11,301 nucleotides of DNA from CAJBLF01 sp964418415. Lineage in GTDB: Bacteria > Patescibacteriota > Gracilibacteria > Absconditabacterales > Absconditicoccaceae. Shown piece by piece: positions 1-7,470 of this stretch. The DNA lies in the NCBI GenBank assembly GCA_964418415.1, contig CAYQLB010000027.1, positions 1 through 11,301 of the forward strand, in the 5' to 3' direction. Position 1 is the first letter of the stretch; each line of letters opens with the position of its first letter. The notes beneath the pieces were generated by a model. The model searched no databases. It saw nothing but the letters and a program-made list of their open reading frames with translations, and was not told the origin of the DNA. The position numbers and the translations under genes were made by a program.

Positions 1-49
1 GCCAACATAGTTTGCAAATTCTTGACAAGAGTCTCCGTGATTAATCAAA

Positions 50-385
50 ATGGTAGTTGTATACGATAAAGACGAAGAATTTGAAGGATATAAAGTATTT
101 ACAATCGGCAGCATAAGCGGAGGAGATAGTGATGTGGATGGATTTACCGCAAGTCAGCTAAGGACAGTAGAATCTATCTTAGAAGCACGACCAAATGTTA
201 TTGATAGAATGGAAAGCCAATATTCAAGATTGAGAAATAGCAGCAGACGACAAAATATGTCTGATGATCTAGAACAAGATATGGAAGATATCGTAGATGA
301 TAAAAGCAGCAGAACATACGAAGACTTCGCTGCATTTTATGAAGGATTCCTTGAACGATACAGATACACGGTAAGTATTAGATAA
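50..385 (+). CDS. Small acidic protein of unknown function
   Basis: I do not recognise this 111-residue protein. It is rich in Asp, Glu, Ser and Arg, and has no signal peptide, transmembrane segment or cysteine. Its start MVVVYDKDEEF and a GSISGGDSDVDG stretch suggest a beta-rich, acidic N-terminal part. The second half is helical and charged (ESQYSRLRNSSRRQ, then DDLEQDMEDIVDD). ATG at 50 is the only ordinary start in the frame: upstream the frame is open back to a TAG at 8-10 but has no ATG, GTG or TTG. There is no Shine-Dalgarno sequence. It contains no TGA codon. The intrinsic terminator about 30 bases after the TAA supports it as the last gene of a transcript. It could instead be the end of a longer gene broken near the window edge. 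Confidence 0.55.
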   Translation: MVVVYDKDEEFEGYKVFTIGSISGGDSDVDGFTASQLRTVESILEARPNVIDRMESQYSRLRNSSRRQNMSDDLEQDMEDIVDDKSSRTYEDFAAFYEGFLERYRYTVSIR

Positions 386-412
386 GTTTCAATGTACAGA
401 AATTAAAAAATG

Positions 413-441
413 AAAACGGGGCGGACTATTCCGCTCTTTTT
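413..441 (+). terminator. Rho-independent terminator after the first gene
   Basis: GGGCGGA (419-425) pairs with TCCGCTC (430-436) through one G-T wobble, leaving a 4-base CTAT loop. A five-base T run follows (437-441), and an A run (413-416) sits before the stem. It lies about 30 bases after the stop at 385, so it separates the first gene from the pilin-led run. Confidence 0.85.
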
Positions 442-484
442 CATTGAAAGCGAAAGTAAAATAGATAAAAAACATGTTATCTGC

Positions 485-543
485 AAAGCGTTTATCATTT
501 TATCGCATAGCGCAACGAAGTATTTATAGTAAAGCGTTTATCA
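485..543 (+). repeat. 13-bp direct repeat in the pilin gene leader
   Basis: AAAGCGTTTATCA occurs exactly at 485-497 and again at 531-543. The second copy ends directly at the pilin start codon (544). The copies are 46 bp apart in start position. No convincing sigma-70 promoter is visible in 442-543; TATAGT at 525-530 is the best -10-like string, without a good -35. The repeat could be an operator or a duplicated leader segment. Function is not known. Confidence 0.5.
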
Positions 544-1713
544 ATGACCAAAAAAAAGTGACGTGTCCTTTGTTGGGTCAAAGGGTTTACTCTCCTCGAA
601 GTTCTCATAGCTATCACCAGCTTCTTTTTGATATTGGCGGTAATCATGAATATTTATACCAAAATGATTACACTCAAATATAACATCCAAGCAAGAACAA
701 ATGTAACGCAGGATTCCTATTTCACGATAGAAAAAATCAATCTACTCCTAAAAGATTACACCATCGACTATGAAGAATATTTCAACAGAAAAAACGTCGG
801 ATGTGATAGTTACGAAACAAATTTTCTACGAAATGTGAATAGCGGAGCAGATAATGGATACTGTGATCTCTTTACTGCATACGGCAACCAAAATACGACC
901 AATACACAACATAGTATCTACTTGTGTAGTGCTACAAATACAGAAACAAGCCCGCACAAAGTGATAAAAAACATTTATATCCAAAACGGCTCAGGATGTC
1001 TCAATACCGGGAAACAATCGTTTGGCCAATATTATCGACAATTTCGAGATGTAAAAAAAGATGTAGATAGTGTACTATGAGCATGGAATGATGATGATGA
1101 TGAAAATATTATGAAAGGACCAACAGCTATCGAAGATACAAGAGACGTACAAGAACTCTATCTTATCTCACAGGATGGTAATTCTAGGATACTCATCAGA
1201 AGAGCGTTGATAGAAAGCGGAGACCGAAATCATGATGGAATACCTGGAAGTGGAGACAGCGAAAAACGATATACCTTACAAATACTAAAACTCAAAGGAT
1301 TTGACGCAGGAAATAATCATAACTTCAATACGAATACCTCATCAGGAGTATATGATGGAAAAATAGATACACGAGCCTGTGATTACGCACAATGATTTGT
1401 TTGTAGCGGAGCAGCTATCGAACCCACACTCTACAGCGGATACAAACTTCCTGCTAATCAAAATGATGGACGAGTCAATCTTTTCCAAAAAAACATTACC
1501 ATCAGCGATTGGAACCTAATTATTTCACCGGATAAAAATCCAAGGTATGCTCTTGCACAAGATCAATCACAGATCAATCCGTTTTTTACCATCAATCTCA
1601 CAAGTAAACTGTACGGACAAATTCGACGACAAAGATTAGGAATGCAAAATATAGATAGCTTTCAAATTAGTCTACAGACCACATTCAATACCAAAAACTT
1701 TTACACGAAATAA
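544..1713 (+). CDS. Type IV pilin-like protein with class III prepilin leader
   Basis: This is predicted to be a surface pilus or pseudopilus subunit of 389 residues, exported and processed by prepilin peptidase. A short basic leader is followed by K13-G14 and then FTLLEVLIAI. Cleavage after Gly14 would give mature Phe1 and the conserved Glu5. The adjoining segment to about residue 40 is strongly hydrophobic (ITSFFLILAVIMNIY). The rest is a large polar domain with several cysteines (CDSYE, GYCDLF, YLCSAT, GSGCLN, RACDYAQ, FVCSG), so disulfides are likely after export. In-frame TGA codons at 559, 1078 and 1393 are read as Gly; a standard-code reading would break the gene into pieces. ATG 544 is the only ATG after the TAG at 508. 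There is no Shine-Dalgarno sequence. The gene leads a same-strand run and lies 7 bp from the next gene. A minor pilin or type II secretion pseudopilin is equally possible. Confidence 0.88.
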
Positions 1714-1720
1714 TAGAGAG

Positions 1721-2296
1721 ATGAAAACGGCAATCACTAAGCAAGAAGCTGAAGCGCTTATAGAAAAATATCTAACATCTCCTCATCTCAAACTTCATTC
1801 GATAGAAACTGAAGCAGTCATGAGAGGATTAGCGAGAAAATTAGGAGAAAATGAAGATTTACGAGCTATTACCTGACTCCTCCATGATCTCGATCTTGAT
1901 CTGATAGGAGAAGATTTGACTCAACATGGAAAGAAAACCGTAGAAATTTTACAGTCAGAATGATATGAAATTCCAGAAATGTTTGATGCGATTTTATCTC
2001 ATACAGAAGGGATATTTCCAGACAATAAAGTCAGAATAACAAAATTCGATTATTGTCTCGCAGCAGGAGAGAATATCACAGGCCTCATTTACGCATACAC
2101 ACTCATGAGACCAGACAAAAAAATAGAGGGCGTTGAAACAAAATCAATCAAGAAGAGACTGAAAGAGTTGCGCTTTGCAGCGAACGTAAACAGAGCCTTC
2201 ATCGCCGATGTGGAAAAAGCTTGAATTACGGTAGATGAATTCTTACAAATAGCGATTGATAGTATGAAAACTATCGCAGACAAAATCTGAGTTTAA
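1721..2296 (+). CDS. HD-domain phosphohydrolase
   Basis: This is a 191-residue soluble protein of the HD superfamily, metal-dependent enzymes that usually cleave phosphate esters of nucleotides. The expected metal ligands are visible in order: His26 (LHSIETEAVM), His55-Asp56 (GLLHDLD), His94 (AILSHTE) and Asp110 (KFDYCLAAGENITGLI). The layout matches the small stand-alone HD hydrolases annotated in many bacteria; the true substrate cannot be read from the sequence. Four TGA codons (1874, 1961, 2222, 2288) are read as Gly, and the first supplies the glycine of GLLHD, where the family expects it. The start is supported by GAGAG just upstream. It lies 7 bp after the pilin gene and 17 bp before lysS, so co-transcription is likely. 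No other domain is visible. Confidence 0.9.
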
Positions 2297-2313
2297 TTTA
2301 TTTATAAGAGAAA

Positions 2314-3945
2314 ATGACAGAAGAAACCAAAGTAATCGATCACGTAGGAGAACGTGAAACACGTATCGCGAAAGCGAAAAAAATGAAAGGGATGGGAGTA
2401 ATTCCCTACGCACAATCTTTTGATAAAAAAGATCTGATTTCCGATATCATAAAAACCTATGAAACCAAAGAACATCGTGATATCAACGATATAATTCCCA
2501 ATCCAGTAATGCAGGTCAAGACTGCAGGAAGAGTGATGTTATATCGCTCACACGGTAAACTGGCATTTGCAAAATTACTCGATAGTACAGATCAGATACA
2601 ACTAATGTTTCACAGAGAAAATTGCAAACTAATCACGAATGAATGAATAGTAGATAAACTAAACGATGGTAGCGAGGAAGGAATGTCCGCATATAAATTT
2701 ATGGAAAAAATGGTAGATGTAGGTGATTTTATCGGTGTACAAGGAGAAGTATTCAAAACACACAAAGGAGAACTCACAATATTCGTGTCAGAATTTAAAT
2801 TTTTGGCGAAAGCGATCAGACCATTACCAGAAAAATTTCATGGACTCCAAGATCAAGAAGAGCTCTACAGAAAAAGATATCTCGATCTCACTATGAACCC
2901 TGAAACCTACAAAAGATTTTTACTCAAATCAGAATTTTATAGGGTGCTCAGAGATTTTTATACCAAAGAAGGATTTACAGAAATTCAGACCAATATTTTG
3001 TGAAATAGTGCTTCCGGAGCAGCAGCTAAACCATTTATCACTCACCATAATGATTACGATACCGATGTCTATCTCAGGATAGCATTTGAAACAGGATTGA
3101 AAAAAGCAACCGTAGGAAGATTCGAAAAAGTTTTCGAGATCGGACAAGACTTCAGAAATGAAGGATCAGATCCTAGTCATCTCCAAGAATTTACCCAAGT
3201 AGAACATTATGCCGTCTATCGAAATTATGAAGATAACATGAGATTCACAGAAAAAATGTTGGACTATATCTTCGATACGATGAATTTACCAAGAACACTG
3301 AAAGTCAAAGACAAAGAAGGAAATGTAAAAGAAGTAACATTTAAGACACCATTTGAACGTATCGATTATAGTAAAGGGATAAGTGAAGCAGCAGGGATAG
3401 ATATTACCAAATACGGTATGGAAGATGCAGATAAATTAAGAGCAGATATCAAAGCTAAAGGCATAGAATTTGAAAAAATGGACATTATGTGAACAACTAC
3501 CCTGATAGACTATTTATTCAAAAAAGTTTTGAGACCACAAATTGTTCAACCTACATTCATCTACAACTACCCTGTCATTATGCAGCCATTAGCAAGAATC
3601 TCAGATACTGATACCAATATAGTTGAACAGTTTCAACTTATAGTCAATGGCCGAGAAATGTGTAAAGCATATTCGGAGCTCGTAGATCCAATCCTTCAAC
3701 AAGAAAATTTTGATAAACAAAGTGAAGCAGCAGCAAAAGGCGATGAAGAAGCCACCGCAAGCGACGATGATTTTGTCACTGCTATGGAGTACGGTATGCC
3801 TCCACAATCTGGATTCGGTATGGGACTAGAAAGAATCTTAGCTATTTTGACTGAACAAGATAATCTCAGAGATGTAGTGATGTTTCCACTCATGAAGCCA
3901 TTGAATACAGAAAAAGATGAAGACAAAGAAAATGAAAAAAAATAA
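2314..3945 (+). CDS. lysS: Lysyl-tRNA synthetase, class II
   Basis: Charges tRNA-Lys with lysine in the cytoplasm. The protein has 543 residues, slightly longer than the usual 490-510. An N-terminal OB-fold anticodon-binding region covers about residues 65-190. The catalytic domain follows, with the linker NSASGAAAKPFITHHN, motif 2 FEIGQDFRNEG (Arg281) and motif 3 GFGMGLER (500-507), preceded by VNGREMCKAYSEL and EYGMPP, all typical of class II LysRS. TGA codons at 2644, 3001 and 3490 are read as Gly. Two differences from common bacterial LysS are visible: RIAFETGLKK replaces the usual RIAPELYLKR, and an Ala/Asp/Glu-rich loop (about 470-487) precedes EYGMPP. The C-terminus ends in a charged Lys/Glu tail. 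A weak AAGAGA Shine-Dalgarno lies before ATG 2314. I am confident of the family; specificity for lysine is inferred from motif similarity. Confidence 0.96.
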
Positions 3946-3950
3946 ATAAA

Positions 3951-3989
3951 ATATTTCCATTTGTCCATATTTCAATCTTTCAATATTTC
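3951..3989 (+). repeat. 16-bp-period imperfect tandem repeat before the clamp-loader gene
   Basis: ATATTTC occurs at 3951-3957, 3967-3973 and 3983-3989, exactly 16 bp apart each time. The intervening bases are similar T- and C-rich strings. It fills the 47-bp gap between lysS and the next start codon (3993), where no Shine-Dalgarno sequence is seen. Confidence 0.6.
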
Positions 3990-3992
3990 GTC

Positions 3993-4895
3993 ATGATCAT
4001 AGGAAACAAAGAAAACATCGAGACACTCAAAAAATACATCGATATGGTGTTTACAGGAGACGAAAAAGCACCACATTTTATCATTATTTCAGGACCACAA
4101 CATATCTGAAAAACAACGATAGTCACCGATATACTAAAAGAACACATGGGTAATTATTTCGTTACGGATGTTTTACATATCAAAGATTTTTCCGAACAAT
4201 TAGAAAAAAAACACACACTCAGGATAGAACACAAACCGAACACAGAAACAAGCAAAATACTACTCAAAGACTATAATTACGAAGATATAGGCGTAAGAGA
4301 AATAAATACTCGGATCCAACAATCTGCCATCGGAAAATACAAAATCGTATTCATAGAAAATATCGAAAGAATGAATACCGAATCAGCTAATGCATTCCTA
4401 AAAACTTGTGAAGAACCCCTTCCCAAAAGATTGATTATAGCAACAACATCCAATCATCTTCAACTATTGGAGACTATTCTCTCTAGAGCATTGACCATCA
4501 AGTTCAACGAATTGAGTACAGAAAAATTGGTGCAACGGATGGATGAACATACTATGTTTACCGATACAGACCTCAAACAAGTAGTTGCGAATATGGCTAT
4601 GGGAAAACCAGGAGTAGCACAACGTATCTATGAGTTGATACAAAAAGATAAAACCCTCCAAAGAATGTTAATCGATCTTATTCATCACCTTTCTAGTTGA
4701 AAGAATAGATTTAAATCACATGAAGCACTATTGAATATATATAAACACTGAATATTGGATGCATTCATCGATGGGTGGATCGCCTATTGCATCAATAATA
4801 ATATGGAAAAAAAAGGACAAAGACGATTGAAGACCAAAAAACTCATGAAAGCAAATATCAAAATAGATAATATTTTGCTCTACTGATTGCTATAA
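3993..4895 (+). CDS. holB: DNA polymerase III delta-prime-like clamp-loader subunit
   Basis: This is an AAA+ family subunit of the clamp loader that places the sliding clamp on DNA at the replication fork. It has 300 residues. The P-loop reads GPQHIGKTT (34-42), and its second glycine (codon 39, TGA at 4107) is written as TGA. A Walker B-like strand KIVFIENIE (117-125) is followed by RMNTESANAFLKTCEEP, the diagnostic delta-prime/gamma signature, then a sensor-1-like IIATTS and ILSRAL. Walker B is degenerate (IEN rather than DEAD), the SRC motif is SRA, and the four-cysteine zinc module of gamma/tau and many delta-prime proteins is absent. This points to a non-hydrolysing delta-prime role rather than DnaX. 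Further TGA-Gly codons are at 4698, 4749 and 4884. The C-terminal third is lysine-rich and weakly conserved. The start ATG is inferred from the N-terminal pattern MIIGNKENIETLKKYI. Confidence 0.88.
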
Positions 4896-4900
4896 AATCA

Positions 4901-4981
4901 GATAACAGATAACGAGATAACAGATAACTGTGATATGAAAATTCTTTTTACTATTATCCGTTATCCCAATTTACCGTTATC
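4901..4981. repeat. Cluster of direct and inverted GATAAC repeats
   Basis: The 93-bp gap between the clamp-loader gene and the UPF0489 gene carries GATAAC at 4901-4906, 4908-4913, 4916-4921 and 4923-4928. The inverse GTTATC follows at 4960-4965 and 4976-4981. The two groups can pair to form a long AT-rich hairpin with alternative registers. No T run follows, so it does not look like a normal terminator. It may be a regulator binding cluster or an RNA structure before the downstream gene. Confidence 0.7.
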
Positions 4982-4988
4982 AAAAACA

Positions 4989-5783
4989 ATGTATATTTCC
5001 TGAACATACATCACTGAACCGATAGGCAACAACGAATTTCATTATAATGAAAGAATCGCTCTTTGATCTAAAGGCGAAATTTTTGTTCCGAATCTTATCC
5101 AATGAACAGTAGCTGATCTCGAAGAAGGATCAGAAATAGTTTTTGAAGAAGTGGAGTTTACGGAATCCCGTACTGGCTACGGGATGAATGAAGGAAAATT
5201 AGTGAGTTGTACAGGATTAAAACATTTTGTACAAACAACGTATAAGGGAATACCTACCTATATTTTCGACAATCACAATCACGCACTCTTTTTCCGATAC
5301 CGACATACTAAAAAGTTAATGTCCTCCTTTATTGTAAAGGAGGAGGTATCCGCCGATGCGGATGGAGGATGTAAACCATTCGTTGTACTTCATATCGATC
5401 AACACGCAGATACCAAAGAGAATAAGAATAGTTTCAAAGCAAACCATACTTCACCTCAAGAAGTTGTATGATTCACAAATTATGCATGTAACGTAGGAAA
5501 TTTTCTTACTTCAGCAAAAGACGCGGGAATCATAGAAGAAATTATTCAAATCAGAAGCCAGCACGCGCTGCACAATATGAAACCCTTAGATTTTCACAAC
5601 TATAATTATATTCTCGATATCGATGTAGATTTTCGAGAATGAAAATCAGAACAAGAAATAGATTCTGATTTTGAAATTATCAGAAAATTGGTAGACAACG
5701 TCTGCCTCATCACCATAGCAACTTCTCCGTATTTCATAAATCAAAAAAAAGCTATAGAAATTATCAGAAAATTATTGGTGTAA
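4989..5783 (+). CDS. UPF0489 family protein (arginase-fold, possible peptide arginase)
   Basis: This is a 264-residue protein carrying the UPF0489 signature in order: YIFDNHNHAL (91-100), VLHIDQHADT (133-142) and ILDIDVDF (208-215). These Asp/His motifs match the dimanganese site of the arginase/deacetylase fold. One bacterial UPF0489 protein (OspR) is known to convert arginine to ornithine in a ribosomal peptide; most members, including this one, have no known substrate, and no peptide-precursor gene is seen here. TGA-Gly codons occur at 5001, 5064, 5103, 5469 and 5640. The segment MSSFIVKEEVSADADGGC (111-128) is encoded by palindromic DNA and separates two conserved blocks that are normally close. 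ATG 4989 was chosen because an alternative in-frame ATG at 4935 lies inside the GATAAC repeat region. The stop is 4 bp from that of the convergent gene. Confidence 0.88.
5165..5185. repeat. Perfect palindrome inside the UPF0489 gene
   Basis: ATCCCGTA (5165-5172) and TACGGGAT (5178-5185) are perfect inverted copies around a 5-base CTGGC loop. They encode ESRTGYGM, a non-conserved part of the protein. The element is GC-richer than its surroundings. Confidence 0.75.
5319..5372. repeat. In-frame palindromic element within the UPF0489 gene
   Basis: This stretch contains two adjacent perfect hairpins: CCTCCTTTA (5323-5331) with TAAAGGAGG (5335-5343), and ATCCGC (5348-5353) with GCGGAT (5358-5363). 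An outer pair, TCCTCC (5322-5327) with GGAGGA (5364-5369), could replace the first stem and enclose the rest. The block keeps the reading frame, encoding 18 residues, and splits the DNHNHAL and HIDQHADT blocks of the protein. The exact edges are inferred. Confidence 0.7.
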
Positions 5784-5787
5784 TATA

Positions 5788-7230
5788 TTATTTTTTTACT
5801 TTTCCGTGCGGAGTGCCTTCTGTAAATCCAGCTATGGTCTGTACTCAAACGATGGCTTTATCAGTAAATTCTTGAAGATTGTTTGCACCAACATAGGTCA
5901 TAGCAGAACGAAGTCCTGTCATAAATTCATCGACAACATCTCCTACAGATTCCATTCCTGGTTTGATGTATATTCTTGAGCTTGAGATCCCCTCACGGAA
6001 CATCTGTTTTTTTTCTTGCTGGAATTTAGAAAGATTTTGACTTCTTCACACTACAGCTTTTCTAGATGCCATACCGTAATTTTCTTTGTACATCAATCAT
6101 TCTTCATCATATTTGATATCACCAACAGATTCAAAAACTCCAGAAAACAAAGTTCCTATCATCACATGATTTGCTCATGCAGCCAACGCGAGAATCATAT
6201 CTCTCGGAGTTTTCACTCCCCCATCAGCTCGGACAAATCATCAGAGTTTCTTGGCTTCTTGAACACATTTGTAGACAGCAGTAAATTGTGGTCTACCGAC
6301 TCATGTTTTCATCCTCGTCGTACACATCGCTCATGGTCAGATACCAACTTTGACACCATTCGCTCACGCTTCGATCAATGCTCTCGTAGCTTCCGCAGTG
6401 ATAACATTACCAGCGATTACGATAGCTTCATTACCAAATTGTTGTCTGAATTTTTTTACCGTATCTATCATAGATTTTTGATATCCATGTGCTGTATCGA
6501 TAATGAATGTTCTTACCCCGAGTTCATACAAGGGCGCAACTTTTTCATCAAAAGAATTTACTCAGACAGCAACTGCTACATCAAGTTTTCCATGGACATC
6601 TAAGGTTGGTTGATACATACTATTTCTGATGGTGTTTTTTTTGGTAAGGATTCATTTCAAAATTCATTGATCATCCACAATCGGTAACGAAGAAATTCAT
6701 TTTTCATCCATGAGAGTAAATGCTTCTTCTGCAGAGATACCAATTTTACCCGTAATCAATTGTCATTTTATAATATTACCAAGGAGACTAAATTGATCCA
6801 AACGTTCCAAGTCTTGTGGCTTAAAAATAGAGAGTGCTTTACCCTGATCATCGATCATAATTACACAATTATGCGCTCTTTTATGAATAATTCCCAATGC
6901 ATCTCTGATAGTATTATCAGCTTTGACCGTCATAGGAGTATCATATTGAATATCAGCAGATTTTATATACGTCACAATTCTTTTCAATGTATCGAGATCC
7001 ATATCCTGAGGTAATACAGCTAATCATCAATAACGCGCCAAAGTCTCAGCAAGTCTTTTTCATGAAACAGCATTCATATTTGCAGCTACGATAGGAATAT
7101 GTGTTCAAAAAGAAACCGTCGGCATAACATCCATTTCCAATCTTGATTTTCCATCAAAGTAATTTTGGAATAAGAATACATCTTCATAAGTAAGCTCTTC
7201 ATGTTCATACAATGGATTATTAAATTTCAT
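5788..7230 (-). CDS. guaB1: GuaB1-type GMP reductase (IMPDH family, with CBS pair)
   Basis: Predicted to convert GMP to IMP with NADPH, returning guanine nucleotides to the IMP pool. It has 480 residues. A TIM barrel is interrupted by a tandem CBS region at about residues 95-205. The catalytic loop is VGIGPGAMCTTRMKTGVGRPQ-like, with Cys303. The sequence follows the actinobacterial GuaB1 pattern throughout: IPIVAANMNAVSGKRLAET, GGLAVLPQD, IHKRAHN, YKENYGMASRKAV, REGISSSR, LRSAMTYVGA and GVQTIAGFTEG. The Arg-Tyr dyad that IMP dehydrogenases use for hydrolysis is replaced by Lys-Phe (402-403), which favours reductase activity. About 19 of 47 glycines are written as TGA, including two TGA-TGA pairs (7024-7029, 6238-6243) and both glycines flanking the proline of GPG. 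The start is the first ATG upstream of the conserved N-terminus, with no Shine-Dalgarno sequence. It is divergent from guaB and convergent with the UPF0489 gene. Plain IMP dehydrogenase is the alternative. Confidence 0.88.
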
Positions 7231-7267
7231 GATACATATACAAAAAAAATAAATATATATTTCTGAA

Positions 7268-7298
7268 AGTATACTATCATTTTGCCTCGATTTTACAA
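7268..7298 (-). promoter_or_regulatory. Weak candidate promoter for the GuaB1-type gene
   Basis: On the minus strand TTGTAA (7293-7298) and TATACT (7268-7273) could act as -35 and -10, but the 19-base spacer is long. An alternative -10, TAGTAT, overlaps it at 16-base spacing. It lies 38 bases before the start codon at 7230. Confidence 0.3.
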
Positions 7299-7322
7299 TA
7301 TATATTTAAACCAAAAAACCAT

Positions 7323-7351
7323 TTGACATATTATATTGGAAAAACTATCAT
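7323..7351 (+). promoter_or_regulatory. Sigma-70-type promoter for guaB-purA
   Basis: A perfect -35 TTGACA (7323-7328) is followed after exactly 17 bases by TATCAT (7346-7351), one mismatch from TATAAT. Transcription should begin near 7358, leaving a leader of about 113 bases before guaB. This is the strongest promoter visible in the window. Confidence 0.8.
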
Positions 7352-7391
7352 CATGAAATAAATAAAAGAGTATGAACTAATAAAAATAAAT

Positions 7392-7469
7392 ATGAAAAAA
7401 CCAAACACAGGGAATATTTTTGTAATTCCTAAAAAAACAAAAAAAGATAATAACCAAAAAATAGAATAA
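7392..7469 (+). CDS. 25-codon upstream ORF in the guaB leader
   Basis: ATG 7392 to TAA 7467-7469 encodes a very basic 25-residue peptide, MKKPNTGNIFVIPKKTKK followed by a polar tail. It ends one base before the guaB ATG, in a different frame. Such spacing would allow a terminating ribosome to restart on guaB, whose own start lacks a Shine-Dalgarno sequence. It could be a leader peptide or simply chance in AT-rich DNA; I see no homology. Confidence 0.35.
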   Translation: MKKPNTGNIFVIPKKTKKDNNQKIE

Positions 7470-7470
7470 T

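Noticed and set aside
1..49. End of an upstream gene, frame 3-44 stopping at TAA 42-44
   Set aside because: Only 13 codons are visible, with no motif. It may be real but cannot be supported.
474..683. 69-codon open frame overlapping the pilin start
   Set aside because: The overlapping frame carries the prepilin signature and a hydrophobic helix; this one has neither.
4935..4988. Upstream ATG at 4935 as the UPF0489 start
   Set aside because: It is in frame, but the added 18 residues are encoded by the inverted GATAAC repeat region and look non-conserved. ATG 4989 is preferred, without certainty.
544..5783. Reading these genes as pseudogenes with many stop codons
   Set aside because: Every interruption is TGA; none is TAA or TAG until the family's expected end. 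The frame and conserved motifs continue across each TGA, so recoding explains them better than decay.
6016..6603. Long plus-strand open frame within the GuaB1-type gene
   Set aside because: It is antisense to a gene with full-length homology, and its Ser-, Phe- and His-rich product looks like a shadow frame.
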